NCBI GenBank assembly: GCA_945876285.1
Contig: CAMCNO010000006.1
Coordinates: forward strand, 19,351 to 83,350
Reading direction: 5' to 3'
Length of the DNA stretch: 64,000 nucleotides
DNA from: an uncultured Clostridia bacterium
Lineage (GTDB): Bacteria; Bacillota; Clostridia; Oscillospirales; Oscillospiraceae
The notes beneath the pieces are model-generated. The model was not told the origin of the DNA. It did not search any database and saw only the letters and a list, made by a program, of their open reading frames with translations. Positions within the stretch are counted from its first letter, which is position 1; every line of letters starts with the position of its first letter. Of the stretch, positions 34,181 through 43,510 are shown in pieces. The position numbers and the translations under genes are program-made.

Positions 34181-37100
34181 ATGGTTAGGAAAAAGCTGCG
34201 AGGGATGCTGGCACTGCTGTTGTCGCTCAGTATGGCCGTGGGCCTGATGGGCGGCACGGCGCTGGCGGCGGAGGACGAAGAAGATGGAGGGCAACCGGAA
34301 ACGGCACTTCCCCAGGTCGTGACCTTTGACATCTCCCAGGGTCCCGTGACCGCCGGAGCCGACGGTGTGACGGGCGTGCAGACCGGAGCGACGGAGTCGA
34401 CCACCGTGTCCTGGGAGGACGCGGCGGACCGGGAGCTGGTGGTGACGGGTACATCCGATATTACTACCAACGTCATCACTATGGCGGCGGACTGCCCCCA
34501 GGACCTGGCGCTGACGCTGGACAATGTGGACATTACATCCGAGGACAAGGTGGAAAATCCCCGCACCCGGGCGGCCATCAGCATCCAGACCATGGAGGCC
34601 AGAACGCTGACCCTGACGCTGGAGGGAGAAAACCGGCTCCATGCCACGGCGGGCCGCCTGCTGTGGACACAGAACGGCTCCATGATGAAGTTCGTGGGCC
34701 AGGATACGGACGGGAGCAAGGCAGCGCTGGAGCTGTCCGATGAGGATACTCCCATCTCCCTGCTCTTCAGTGGGACAAATGGGTCCGGTATGTTTGAATT
34801 CGAGAACTGCGCGGTGACGATGGCGGGCCGTGACCTGGACAACGGGAAACAGGTCCTCTCCAAAGGGACGAAGCTCTATTTGGGGGAGAACGCCTCCATC
34901 ACCGACGGCACGGGCGAGACTGTGGACAGCAACTCTATCAGGGAGGTCGTCCATGACATCAGCACCGGCGATGTGACCATCGGTAAAGAGGACACCTCTG
35001 TCTGCGGCGATGGCTGGCTCATCTTCCTCAATGGCGCGGCTGTCCGGCATATCGTCACCGGGACTTCCACCAGCGGCCGCGTGACGGTCACGTATCCCGA
35101 GGCAATGGTGGTGCTGAAGAACCTCACCATCACCACCACGAACCGCAGCGCGTTTCTGGTGAAATACGCGGACGCCGCCGACATCGGCGAGACGCTGACG
35201 GTGCAGGTGGCGGGTAAAGTTAATCTGCAGACCGACGCCGCCTCCACCTTTAACACCAACGAATCGGAAAAAGGCGCGGCCCTGGTGCCGGTAACGGTGG
35301 AGGGCATCGCGGAGGACGCCGAGCTGACCATTACCCGAACCGCGGAGGGCGACACCGCCGGAAACGCCGCCGTGGGCGTGGACCTGACGGTGAAGGACCT
35401 GAAATGCACTATCAGTCGGAACTGCATGGGCGACGTGACGGCTGACGCCGGCTCCGTGGTGTTCGTGGCCGGAGACATCGGCGGCAACGCCGAGGAGAAA
35501 GAGGATGGCCGCCTGATCCGGGGCACCTTCGGATACCGCTTCGTGGTGGACGGCCGGGTGTTCAAGACCGTGGCGGACAAATCCAACGGCAATATGCCCA
35601 CCCTGCTGCTGCCGGGAGACGCGGACCTGAGCCGCGTCACCATGGAAGGCACGCCGGACTGGACCGTCACATACGGCGATACGTCGGACAGCAGCGGGAA
35701 GGTGGCTCTGGATTTTGCATCCGCAGAAAACAACACCCTCACGCTGACGGTCACGCCGCCGGAGCAGGCCGTGGCGCTGGGCGCTGTGGAACAGGAGCTG
35801 ACCCTGCGGGCCATGAAGTCCAGCGAGGATATCCCCTCTCTGTATCTGAGCATTTCCCCGGACTCCGAAAAGACCATGGCCCAGGTGGAGGCCGATTCCA
35901 AACACGACACCAAGGCCACCGGAACGGCGGTGCTGCTGGGGGATAATTCCCTGCCTGAGATGGAGATGGAGGTCAAGGGCCGGGGCAACGCCAGTTGGGG
36001 GCGGGAGAAGAAGGGCTTCCAGGTGAAGCTGGACAAAAAGACCGACGTGATGGGCATGGGCAAGGCGAAAAAGTGGGTGCTGCTGCCCAGCGCCGCCGAC
36101 CTGTCCCTGATCCGCAACTCCGTGGCCCTGGACCTGGCCCAGAAGCTGGAGCTGGACTACACCAGTGAGTGGCGGTTCGTGGATTTCTATGTGGACGGTG
36201 CGTACTACGGCCTCTACATCCTCTGCGAAAAGCCGGAGATCGGCGGCAACCGCGTGGAGATCACCAACATGGATGACGCCATCGAGGACGCCATCGGCAA
36301 AGAAAACGATGACGGCAGCGACAAGCTGCTGAATGAGGAACCCGGCGTTACTTATAACGAGGACCACAGTGCGGCCACCCTGGCGGACGGCACGGTCATC
36401 GACCTGACCGGCGGCTATCATCTGGAATTTGACAACTATGACGATGTCCTCCAGTTCGGTGCCGGGGCCATCAAGCACATCACCGTGAAGGAGCCGGAAC
36501 GGCTGGGCAGTGATGCGAAAACGGATGAGAGCTTTACCTATATCCGTAATTTCATGGCACAGGCGGACGCCGCCGTCACCGATTACAGCAATGACGAGGA
36601 ACTGCTGAAGTATATCGACCTGGAGTCCTTTGCCAAGATGTGGCTGATTCAGGAGTATACCTACGGACATGACGCCACGGACAATCTGCACATCTGGAAG
36701 GATTCCAACGAGAACGGAGACGGCCTCATCCACGCCGGTCCCGCCTGGGACTTCGACAATATCATGGCCCGTGACGAGAACTTTGCAAACGTGGCCACGG
36801 TGGCACAGAAGGAGCGCATCACGGACGCCCACGCTGATAAAGAACCGCAGGACAATCCGTCGGCGGCGGACTACAACGCCAGATGGCTCGCCCAGCTCAT
36901 GCGCCACAAGGTGTTCCAGGAGGAAGTCACCCGGCAGTATGAGAAGTACAAGGACCTGTTCACCTGCTGCGAGGGATGCAACTGCGCCTCAGCCAAGAGC
37001 TTTGATGACCTGAAGTCCTGCGACAGCTGCGGCGGCTGCTATGTCCACAACACGGCGGCCAGCCAGTGGGAGTTTGTCCGGGAGTCCATCGCCATGGACA

Positions 37101-38818
37101 CGGTGCGTTGGTACGATGTCGTATTCAGGGGCCTGAATAGACCTGTTCAGCCCCAATACCGGGAACAGTCCGCCCGCAACATTATGCTGTTTGCCTGTGT
37201 CCGTAACGGTTATCTGGCGGAGCGCATCGCCAAGTGGGGTGCGGAGCTGTATGACGTGACCTTTGTCAGCAACGGCAAGACCGTGAAGACCCTGCGGGCG
37301 GGCAGCACCGGGCTTCAGACCCTGCCTGCGGTCACCAGAAGCGGCTATACCTTTGACGGCTGGTTCTATACCGTGGACGGTGTGGAAACAGCATTTACTG
37401 CCGGAACTTCGGTCACTGAGAACCTGACCGTCACCGCGAAATGGACCCTGCGCGATGACCTGACCGTCACTGAAAAGCAGAACACGGTGGATAAGGTCTA
37501 TGACGGCCAGACCGCCGCGCTCTCCGTCACCGCCTCCATCAGCGCTGAGGGCGCCACCTTTGCTTACCAGTGGTATCGGATGGATGGGGAAACTCCTGTA
37601 AAGGTGGAGGGCGCCGACGGCACCTCCCTGGCAGTCGCCAACGCGGCGGACAGCGGCACCTACTTCTGCCGGGTGACCGCCGCCGTGGATGGGGTGACCC
37701 TCTCCTGTGACAGCGGAGAAATGACTGTCAGCATCCGGCCCAAAACCCTGGGCGCGGACGCCGTGGCGGACATTCCCGACCAGACCTATACCAGCTCCGC
37801 CATCACCCCGGCCCTGACCGTCACCGACGGCGATACCGTCCTGACGGAAGGCACCGATTATACGGCGGCTTATGCGGATAACGTCAAAACGGGCACCGCC
37901 CAAGTGACAGTTACCTTCCAAGGCAACTATACTGGTACTGCTGTCAAGATGTTCAATATCGTGAAAAAGAACGGTTCCTCCGGCGGCGGAGGCGGCAGCG
38001 GCAATGCCGGGTATTTCATCAAGGACGGAACCGCAAAGGATGCCCATGGCACCATCACCATTGCCCCCAGGCAGGCGAAGCAGGGCAAGACCGTCCATAT
38101 CATTCCCAAGCCCGACAAGGGATATGAGGTGGACACCATCACTGTGCTGGACACCAATGGGAAGACACTGGCGGTCACGGAGAAGAACGGACATTTCTCT
38201 TTCGTCATGCCCGCCTGCACCGTCACGGTAAAGGCCACCTTCCGGGAGACTGGCAAAAAATTCCCCTTCCAGGATGTGAAGCCGGGAGACTGGTTCTACG
38301 AGGTGGTGCGCTATGTTTACGAACACGGCCTGATGCAGGGGATCGGTGACGCCGCCTTCTGCCCTGGCGGCTTTACCACCCGGGGGATGATCGTCACCAT
38401 CCTGTGGAACCTGGAGGGCCGTCCCACCGTCGCCGGAAGCATTCCCTTTACCGACGTGCCGGAGGATGCGTACTGCGCCCAGGCGGTGAAGTGGGCCGCT
38501 GAGAACGGCATCGTGACCGGCTATGAAAACGGAGAATTCCGACCCGGCGATCCTGTGAAGCGGGAGCAGATAGCCGCCATCCTGTTCAACTACGCCAAAT
38601 TCAAGGGCTATGATGTATCGGAACATGAAAACGTCGATTTTTCCAAATTCAAAGACATTTCTGAGATGAGCGCATACGCGTTTCCCGCCATGCGGTGGTG
38701 CGCGGACAACGGCGTCATCAGCGGCAAGGGCGGCGGCATCCTGGATCCCAGAGGAAAGGCGACCCGGGGCCAGACCGCGAAGATGCTCTACTATTTCTGT
38801 GAAAATATCGCCGGCTGA
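34181..38818 (+). CDS. Secreted SLH-anchored protein with a CotH kinase domain
   Basis: The ATG at 34181 follows AAGGAGAGG; the open frame upstream is non-coding. The 1545-residue product has a signal peptide (GTALAAED, about residue 27), a long Thr/Ser-rich beta region, then a CotH kinase domain at about 590-870 (EVKGRGNASWGREKKGFQVK, RNSVALDLAQKL, YYGLYILCEKPE, HAGPAWDFDNIM). A Cys cluster at about 928-953 (CCEGCNC and CDSCGGC) follows, then an InlB-type repeat (about 1023-1088), an Ig-like domain, a Gly-rich linker, a divergent repeat and three SLH domains (about 1361-1545; FPFQDVKPGDWFYEVV, FTDVPEDAYCAQAV). CotH domains phosphorylate secreted proteins. Its convergence on the Pel operon, which has two further CotH proteins, suggests a joint role at the cell wall. 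Confidence 0.88.
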   Translation: MVRKKLRGMLALLLSLSMAVGLMGGTALAAEDEEDGGQPETALPQVVTFDISQGPVTAGADGVTGVQTGATESTTVSWEDAADRELVVTGTSDITTNVITMAADCPQDLALTLDNVDITSEDKVENPRTRAAISIQTMEARTLTLTLEGENRLHATAGRLLWTQNGSMMKFVGQDTDGSKAALELSDEDTPISLLFSGTNGSGMFEFENCAVTMAGRDLDNGKQVLSKGTKLYLGENASITDGTGETVDSNSIREVVHDISTGDVTIGKEDTSVCGDGWLIFLNGAAVRHIVTGTSTSGRVTVTYPEAMVVLKNLTITTTNRSAFLVKYADAADIGETLTVQVAGKVNLQTDAASTFNTNESEKGAALVPVTVEGIAEDAELTITRTAEGDTAGNAAVGVDLTVKDLKCTISRNCMGDVTADAGSVVFVAGDIGGNAEEKEDGRLIRGTFGYRFVVDGRVFKTVADKSNGNMPTLLLPGDADLSRVTMEGTPDWTVTYGDTSDSSGKVALDFASAENNTLTLTVTPPEQAVALGAVEQELTLRAMKSSEDIPSLYLSISPDSEKTMAQVEADSKHDTKATGTAVLLGDNSLPEMEMEVKGRGNASWGREKKGFQVKLDKKTDVMGMGKAKKWVLLPSAADLSLIRNSVALDLAQKLELDYTSEWRFVDFYVDGAYYGLYILCEKPEIGGNRVEITNMDDAIEDAIGKENDDGSDKLLNEEPGVTYNEDHSAATLADGTVIDLTGGYHLEFDNYDDVLQFGAGAIKHITVKEPERLGSDAKTDESFTYIRNFMAQADAAVTDYSNDEELLKYIDLESFAKMWLIQEYTYGHDATDNLHIWKDSNENGDGLIHAGPAWDFDNIMARDENFANVATVAQKERITDAHADKEPQDNPSAADYNARWLAQLMRHKVFQEEVTRQYEKYKDLFTCCEGCNCASAKSFDDLKSCDSCGGCYVHNTAASQWEFVRESIAMDTVRWYDVVFRGLNRPVQPQYREQSARNIMLFACVRNGYLAERIAKWGAELYDVTFVSNGKTVKTLRAGSTGLQTLPAVTRSGYTFDGWFYTVDGVETAFTAGTSVTENLTVTAKWTLRDDLTVTEKQNTVDKVYDGQTAALSVTASISAEGATFAYQWYRMDGETPVKVEGADGTSLAVANAADSGTYFCRVTAAVDGVTLSCDSGEMTVSIRPKTLGADAVADIPDQTYTSSAITPALTVTDGDTVLTEGTDYTAAYADNVKTGTAQVTVTFQGNYTGTAVKMFNIVKKNGSSGGGGGSGNAGYFIKDGTAKDAHGTITIAPRQAKQGKTVHIIPKPDKGYEVDTITVLDTNGKTLAVTEKNGHFSFVMPACTVTVKATFRETGKKFPFQDVKPGDWFYEVVRYVYEHGLMQGIGDAAFCPGGFTTRGMIVTILWNLEGRPTVAGSIPFTDVPEDAYCAQAVKWAAENGIVTGYENGEFRPGDPVKREQIAAILFNYAKFKGYDVSEHENVDFSKFKDISEMSAYAFPAMRWCADNGVISGKGGGILDPRGKATRGQTAKMLYYFCENIAG

Positions 38819-38830
38819 CATGGCTCGACA

Positions 38831-38870
38831 AAGCCCAGGCGGACCACAAAGGTCCGCCCGGGCTTTTCCT
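38831..38870. terminator. Terminator between convergent SLH-CotH gene and Pel operon
   Basis: Stem AAGCCCAGGCGGACC (38831-38845) with GGTCCGCCCGGGCTT (38851-38865), followed by TTTTCCTT on the plus strand. Confidence 0.8.
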
Positions 38871-38935
38871 TGATCTGGAAATGCCAATTACCATACCCGG
38901 CCGCAAAATGGAAGCGGGAAAACGTTTCAGCACGC

Positions 38936-40318
38936 TTATTTTTGCGAATAGGAGTAGATGATCTGGCTGTCATCCACGATCTCCCTGTTTATATCCATTG
39001 CCAGCATGACGCTGTCCTTTCCGTCGTAGCTCCTGATGGAGATACCCACCGACAGACCATCCCGGATCTCATCCAGATACGGGACCTTGGTCACGGTCGT
39101 GATGGTTTTGCCGGGGGCGAGCTGGGATAGCTTCAGGTCCAGGGTCTCCCAGTAGACCAGGGTGCCGCTGTGGTCAAAAATCTTGATCATGACGGGCCAG
39201 TCCCAGTACAGCGGCGCGCTGCCGTCATTTTCCCAGTCCAGCCGGATGTCGATGGAATCGTCGGCAAAGGAAAACGTCGTTGAGAGCCTGGACACATAGT
39301 ACTTGTATCCCACCCGCCGCAGGATGGAGTCGTAGGCGTTCGTATCCACGTCAGGGATGTGGGGCCCGACAAAGGTCAGGTGACAGTCCTCCAGCTGCCG
39401 GAGCAGGGAGGAGAGGTCTTCGTTATACAGACGGCTCTCGTCGATGCCGCTGGTGATCTCGCCGCCCGCCGGCGCGGTTTCCCAGAAGTTCGGATATGGC
39501 TGAATTTCAATTTCATCCACGGAGGTGGCCTGGCTGCCGCCGGATCTTGTCCACTCCAGCCATCTGTCCGTCTGCGCCTGGTCGCCCAGCACATCGTTGT
39601 AGATGCCCAGCCTGGCGTCCACCGCGTAGATGTAGCTTCTGCGCATCAGGAACCGCACGTTTTGGAAGTGCTCCGTGTAGGCGAGGATGTAGTCCCAGCA
39701 GGTCTCGGACGAGGGCATCAGGGAATTGCCGTCGTTGTCCCGGGCGTGCCACTCGCCCCAGTGGCCCAGACTTCCCAGCTCCACATAGGCCGCAAAGTCA
39801 TCCTGATTGAAGTAATCGGCTAGTGCGGTGACAGCCATGGTATGACGGGAACGGAAAAACTCGTTTTCGTAGTTCGGGGAATACCCACTTCCGCTGCTCC
39901 CGGAATAGTAGGTGCCGTCTCCGGTGGACTCCAGCAGCCATCCGGGGATGTCCGCGCCGCCGTCCGTGTCCGGGTCGTCGCAGACGAAGCGGATGACGGC
40001 GTGTTTTCCCTGGGCCTTCCACTGGGGGATGTGGAATTTGGATTCCAGGAAGGCGGTGTCATACTGCCCCATCTCCGGCTCCCAGTCCGACCATTTCAGC
40101 TTGATAAAAACCAGGTCGGTGTCCTGGCATTTGTCCACATTTTCCGCGTAGGGCGCGTAGCCCATCAGCGGATTTGCCACAATGCCCTTGTCCGGCTCGA
40201 AGGTCACCTCGTCGTTCAGGTGGTAGCGGCCCAGCATATAGGCGAGGAGGCCGACGATGGCGGTGGTCAGCAGGAACAGGAGGATGTAGTCAGCCACCCG
40301 GCTTTTCTTCTCAGCCAT
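38936..40318 (-). CDS. DUF4832-domain membrane-anchored protein, possible glycoside hydrolase
   Basis: The 460-residue protein has one N-terminal membrane helix (residues 11-30) and an extracellular TIM-barrel-like region: NPLMGYAPYAENVD, LVFIKLKWSDWEPEMGQYD, HAVIRFVCDDPDTDG and YVELGSLGHWGEWHARDND. This is the pattern of DUF4832/DUF4874 proteins, which resemble family-42-like glycoside hydrolases, with Asp/Glu candidates in GHWGEWH. The C-terminal part looks like a beta-sandwich. It is the last gene of the Pel operon and overlaps DUF4956 by eight bases. A role in trimming the exported polymer, like the PelA hydrolase domain of Gram-negatives, is inference. Confidence 0.8.
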   Translation of the reverse strand: MAEKKSRVADYILLFLLTTAIVGLLAYMLGRYHLNDEVTFEPDKGIVANPLMGYAPYAENVDKCQDTDLVFIKLKWSDWEPEMGQYDTAFLESKFHIPQWKAQGKHAVIRFVCDDPDTDGGADIPGWLLESTGDGTYYSGSSGSGYSPNYENEFFRSRHTMAVTALADYFNQDDFAAYVELGSLGHWGEWHARDNDGNSLMPSSETCWDYILAYTEHFQNVRFLMRRSYIYAVDARLGIYNDVLGDQAQTDRWLEWTRSGGSQATSVDEIEIQPYPNFWETAPAGGEITSGIDESRLYNEDLSSLLRQLEDCHLTFVGPHIPDVDTNAYDSILRRVGYKYYVSRLSTTFSFADDSIDIRLDWENDGSAPLYWDWPVMIKIFDHSGTLVYWETLDLKLSQLAPGKTITTVTKVPYLDEIRDGLSVGISIRSYDGKDSVMLAMDINREIVDDSQIIYSYSQK

Positions 40319-40994
40319 TGTATTCTCCGTTGTATTGGATGAGGTTGATGTCCTTGACGCCCTCGATCTCCCTGATCTTATCCATGAAGGTGGTGCCGTT
40401 CTTGTCGCAGATCAGCTCCAGCGTCAGCTCGCAGGCGGAGCCGCGCATGGTCTTGCTCTTGACCTGATAGCGGTAGCGGCTCAGACAGCGGAGGATCTCG
40501 TCATCCGCCGTGTCGCCCTCATAGTGAACGACCAGGATGTAGATGACCCCGCTCTTCCGCTTGTGGTAGAAGAGGTAGACGATGAAAATCATCACGATCA
40601 TGGTCAGGGCGGCCAGGACATAAAGCCCCGCGGCCAGCGTGATGCCCACGGAGATGGACCAGAACAGATACAGAAGGTCCATGGGGTCCTTGATGGCTGT
40701 GCGGTAGCGGACGATGGAGAGAGCGCCCACCATGCCCAGGGAGATCACAATGTTGCTGCTGATGGCAAGGGTCAGCATACAGGTCAGCACGGTCATGCCG
40801 ATCAGCGTGACACCGAAGGAAGCGGAGTACACAACGCCGCCGTAGTAGTGGCCGTATACCTTATAGATCACAATGCCCAGCAGCACGGCGGCGGTCATGG
40901 CGACGATGGCTGTGATGACGAAATCCAGGGTGATGCCGCCGCTGGCGGCAAAGGAATCCCATACTGTTTTCTTAAAATAATCCCGAATAGACAT
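40311..40994 (-). CDS. DUF4956-family membrane protein
   Basis: The 227-residue protein has four or five membrane helices and the DUF4956 core SLGMVGALSIVRYRTAIKDPMD, whose Arg-rich segment is the conserved site; a soluble ferredoxin-like C-terminal domain follows (about 150-227). DUF4956 genes commonly sit next to VTC-domain and CotH genes, as here, but the function is unknown. The gene overlaps the VTC gene by 23 bases and DUF4832 by eight, so it is clearly part of the operon. Confidence 0.85.
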   Translation of the reverse strand: MSIRDYFKKTVWDSFAASGGITLDFVITAIVAMTAAVLLGIVIYKVYGHYYGGVVYSASFGVTLIGMTVLTCMLTLAISSNIVISLGMVGALSIVRYRTAIKDPMDLLYLFWSISVGITLAAGLYVLAALTMIVMIFIVYLFYHKRKSGVIYILVVHYEGDTADDEILRCLSRYRYQVKSKTMRGSACELTLELICDKNGTTFMDKIREIEGVKDINLIQYNGEYNG

Positions 40995-41745
40995 TTCTTG
41001 ATCTCCTCCCGCTCATGAATGTTTTGGATACTCCGGCCGTAAGATCGGTCAGATGGTGGGCTGCCTCATAACACATGGCATACTTGGAAAACGCGGAAAA
41101 TTCCTGGCCGTCCAGCGGCAGGAGCGTTTTGACCACCTGGGGCAGAAAGGCGGTGTACTTGACCTCCAGGACCAGCTTGCCCGGCTCAATGGCCGGGAGC
41201 GTGGGAAGCTCCGCGTCGAAGATGTCGAAGGAGCCGATAGCGGCCCGGACGCTTTTGTCAAAAGTGATGCGGACGGTGCCCGCGTCCATGATCATCGGTG
41301 TTCTTTCGTAGTCCACCACTACCTTCGGGCGGAGGAGCTTCACCATGCACTCGTAGTAGAACTCTTTGCAGAGGTTTTCCTCCCTGGTCAGAAGGAACGG
41401 ATAGTCCCCGTCCAGGATTCTCTGAAACTCCTCTCTGGTGAGTGCGGCGGATTCCTTGTAGATGTAGCTGCCGCGTTTGGTTTTCCGCTCCAGACTGATG
41501 CGCTGGTCGCTGCAATTATAGATCCTGATGCGCCACTTCTGACGGAAATCCACGCCCATGATCTTTTCCCGGTAAGCGGAGTCGTGCATATCGTCGAAGT
41601 AGAGGCTTCGGATCATGTACGCTCCGTCCGCCGCGTTCCGGTCAAGGGACAAAAACGGGCTCAGGCGCCGCTGAAGCAGCTCTGCTTCCGGGTAGGAGAT
41701 GAGATATTTCCACTCATGGCGGAAGACTTTCTTTTTTTCACACAT
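40972..41745 (-). CDS. VTC-domain (polyphosphate polymerase-like) protein
   Basis: The ATG at 41745, behind GAAGGTGA, is preferred to an upstream in-frame start; it lies one base after the CotH2 stop. The 257-residue protein has the VTC tunnel motifs: FRHEWKYLIS near the start, RIRIYNCSDQRISLERKTKRG (basic strand), VKLLRPKVVVDYERTPM, VRITFDKSVRA and LVLEVKYTAFLP (acidic metal site). VTC4 of yeast makes polyphosphate from ATP. Bacterial VTC proteins next to CotH and DUF4956 are found with exopolysaccharide and spore-coat-like genes, and their product is not established. Confidence 0.88.
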   Translation of the reverse strand: MCEKKKVFRHEWKYLISYPEAELLQRRLSPFLSLDRNAADGAYMIRSLYFDDMHDSAYREKIMGVDFRQKWRIRIYNCSDQRISLERKTKRGSYIYKESAALTREEFQRILDGDYPFLLTREENLCKEFYYECMVKLLRPKVVVDYERTPMIMDAGTVRITFDKSVRAAIGSFDIFDAELPTLPAIEPGKLVLEVKYTAFLPQVVKTLLPLDGQEFSAFSKYAMCYEAAHHLTDLTAGVSKTFMSGRRSRNVYSGLF

Positions 41746-41746
41746 C

Positions 41747-43510
41747 TCATTCACCTTCGTTGAAGTAGGAGGCATGGACACTGCCGTCAGGCATCACGTA
41801 AAAGCAGAGCGTGCCGTAAACGGTTGTCTTGACCTCGGTGGGATAGGTCTCATAGGCGATCTGGCTCTTTCCGTCGTCGGTCTGTGCCGTGACGGAGAGG
41901 AAATACTGCCCGACAGGGAGCCGGTCGATGATCCATTCCGTGGATTTGCAGCCGGAATCGCTGAACAGGGGCGTCTCAAAATCCCAGGAGTCATCCAGAA
42001 TGATGCTATAGGTGACGGCTTTATCCCGGGCAGCGTCCTCCCAGGAGAGACGGAGAGTGCCGTCCGCCTGTGTTTCCGGCTCGCGGATATGGAAGGGAGC
42101 GGGAAGCTCCAGACTCTCATAATAGGCGTAATAGTTCCTCACGATCTGCTCATGGATGCCTGCCGCAAGGGCGTCGTACTGGGCCGGGGTCACCCGGGCA
42201 AAGGTCTTATCCGGCAGGCTGAATACGTATTCTTCCGCCAGCCCGGTAAGCCTGGATACGGCGGAGGAAACAACAGGCTCGGTCAGATATGTCTCATACA
42301 GAGTATCTACCGCCGTGCTGAGGCCGGAGATGCAGGCATCGTCCTCCAGGATTCTGGCGAACAGGACGTTATCGTAAAAACTGAAGATGCCGGTGTCCCA
42401 GGCAGCCGACTGGCCCGGGCCCCGCAGTTCCTCATAATCCGCGCGGAAGGCGCCGTCGTTGTCCCAGGAGATGAAGTAAAACTTCTCGGAGCCGGTGGGG
42501 CTGTACAGATAATAGTTCTCTGTGGAGGTGCCCTTGTTGCCGGTCAGGATATTGAAGGCAAGCCAGTGATAGAGGTTGTCTCTGTCAAAATAGGTGTCGA
42601 GGACCTCCTGAATGGAGAGGTTGGGATCGTTGACGGCCTTGAGCATTGCCAGCAGCTTGGCATGGTCGTCGCTGCCTTTGCTCTCCAGCAGCGCTTCGAA
42701 TGCGTCCTTCTGGAATTGGGAGGAGGTGGACAGGGTGATGACATCCTCGTGGCGGGCAAAATCGAAAGCATTAGCTTTGTAGAGCGCGCCGTCATCGTCC
42801 AGATGGCGGCTTTTCAAATAGGACTTGTTGATGGGCTCCACCATGGTGTACAGGCCGTAATCCTGGTAAAGCGTATCCGCACCGGAGGTAGTGTCTTTCA
42901 CATAGAGGTGGACCAGCCGCGTCCGTGTGCTCAGAAGAGATGGGATATCCTCCATCAGCTCATAGCACAGCTTGTTCGTGATGCGGAGCGGGTCGGCAAA
43001 GCTCTTTGACAGGACCACGGTCTTCATTCCGTCCAGGGAGCCCTTGCCGTCCTTGATGGAAATGCGATAGCTCTTTTGCTGCCGCTTGGAGGCGTTTGCT
43101 CCCTGTAGCCGGACGACAGCGTTGGCGGTCAGCGCTCTGTATCCGAAAGCGCCCTCGGTGGGCGCGTTTTCATCGCCCATCTGGAACACGGCCTCGCATT
43201 GATACGGAATCGTTCCCTGTTCCTCCAGGGGAATGGAGTTGATCTCCGTCCAGGTGTGGTCGGTGCCGTCGGCCTCGTTGCCCAGGCCCACCGCCAGATA
43301 AACGACGGCAATGCCGTCTTCTGTTTCCGCATACAGGTCGTTGGCGTCGGAGACAAGAATGGCGGCAGCATCGGTTTTCTCATAGGTCTCCTCCGGCGTC
43401 AGGATGCTGTTGAGGACGTTCTCTCCCTGAAAGCCGCACCCGGCCAGCAGCAGGCAGAGCAGCACCGGCAGCATGCACCGGTACCTGGCAAAATGGGTTT
43501 TCGTTCTCAT
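41747..43510 (-). CDS. CotH kinase-family lipoprotein (second copy)
   Basis: The 587-residue protein has a lipobox (LLLAGCGF, Cys about 25) and a CotH fold: VVRLQGANASKRQQKSYRIS, RITNKLCYELM, YGLYTMVEPINKSYLK and the catalytic-type FYFISWDNDGAFRADYE. It has exactly the same length and domain order as its neighbour and is clearly a tandem paralogue, now quite divergent. A C-terminal fibronectin-like domain follows from about residue 470. The start codon abuts the stop of the first copy. CotH proteins transfer phosphate from ATP to secreted protein Ser residues; where ATP would come from outside the membrane is an open question. Confidence 0.88.
   Translation of the reverse strand: MRTKTHFARYRCMLPVLLCLLLAGCGFQGENVLNSILTPEETYEKTDAAAILVSDANDLYAETEDGIAVVYLAVGLGNEADGTDHTWTEINSIPLEEQGTIPYQCEAVFQMGDENAPTEGAFGYRALTANAVVRLQGANASKRQQKSYRISIKDGKGSLDGMKTVVLSKSFADPLRITNKLCYELMEDIPSLLSTRTRLVHLYVKDTTSGADTLYQDYGLYTMVEPINKSYLKSRHLDDDGALYKANAFDFARHEDVITLSTSSQFQKDAFEALLESKGSDDHAKLLAMLKAVNDPNLSIQEVLDTYFDRDNLYHWLAFNILTGNKGTSTENYYLYSPTGSEKFYFISWDNDGAFRADYEELRGPGQSAAWDTGIFSFYDNVLFARILEDDACISGLSTAVDTLYETYLTEPVVSSAVSRLTGLAEEYVFSLPDKTFARVTPAQYDALAAGIHEQIVRNYYAYYESLELPAPFHIREPETQADGTLRLSWEDAARDKAVTYSIILDDSWDFETPLFSDSGCKSTEWIIDRLPVGQYFLSVTAQTDDGKSQIAYETYPTEVKTTVYGTLCFYVMPDGSVHASYFNEGE

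Noticed and set aside
36470..36480. A second Pel-type or capsule synthesis gene within the convergent SLH-CotH region
   Set aside because: No glycosyltransferase motif is present. The region is the CotH domain itself.
34181..38818. Very long minus-strand open frames opposite the SLH-CotH gene (up to 938 codons)
   Set aside because: They are composition-driven antisense frames without ribosome binding sites. The plus-strand protein has clear domains throughout.
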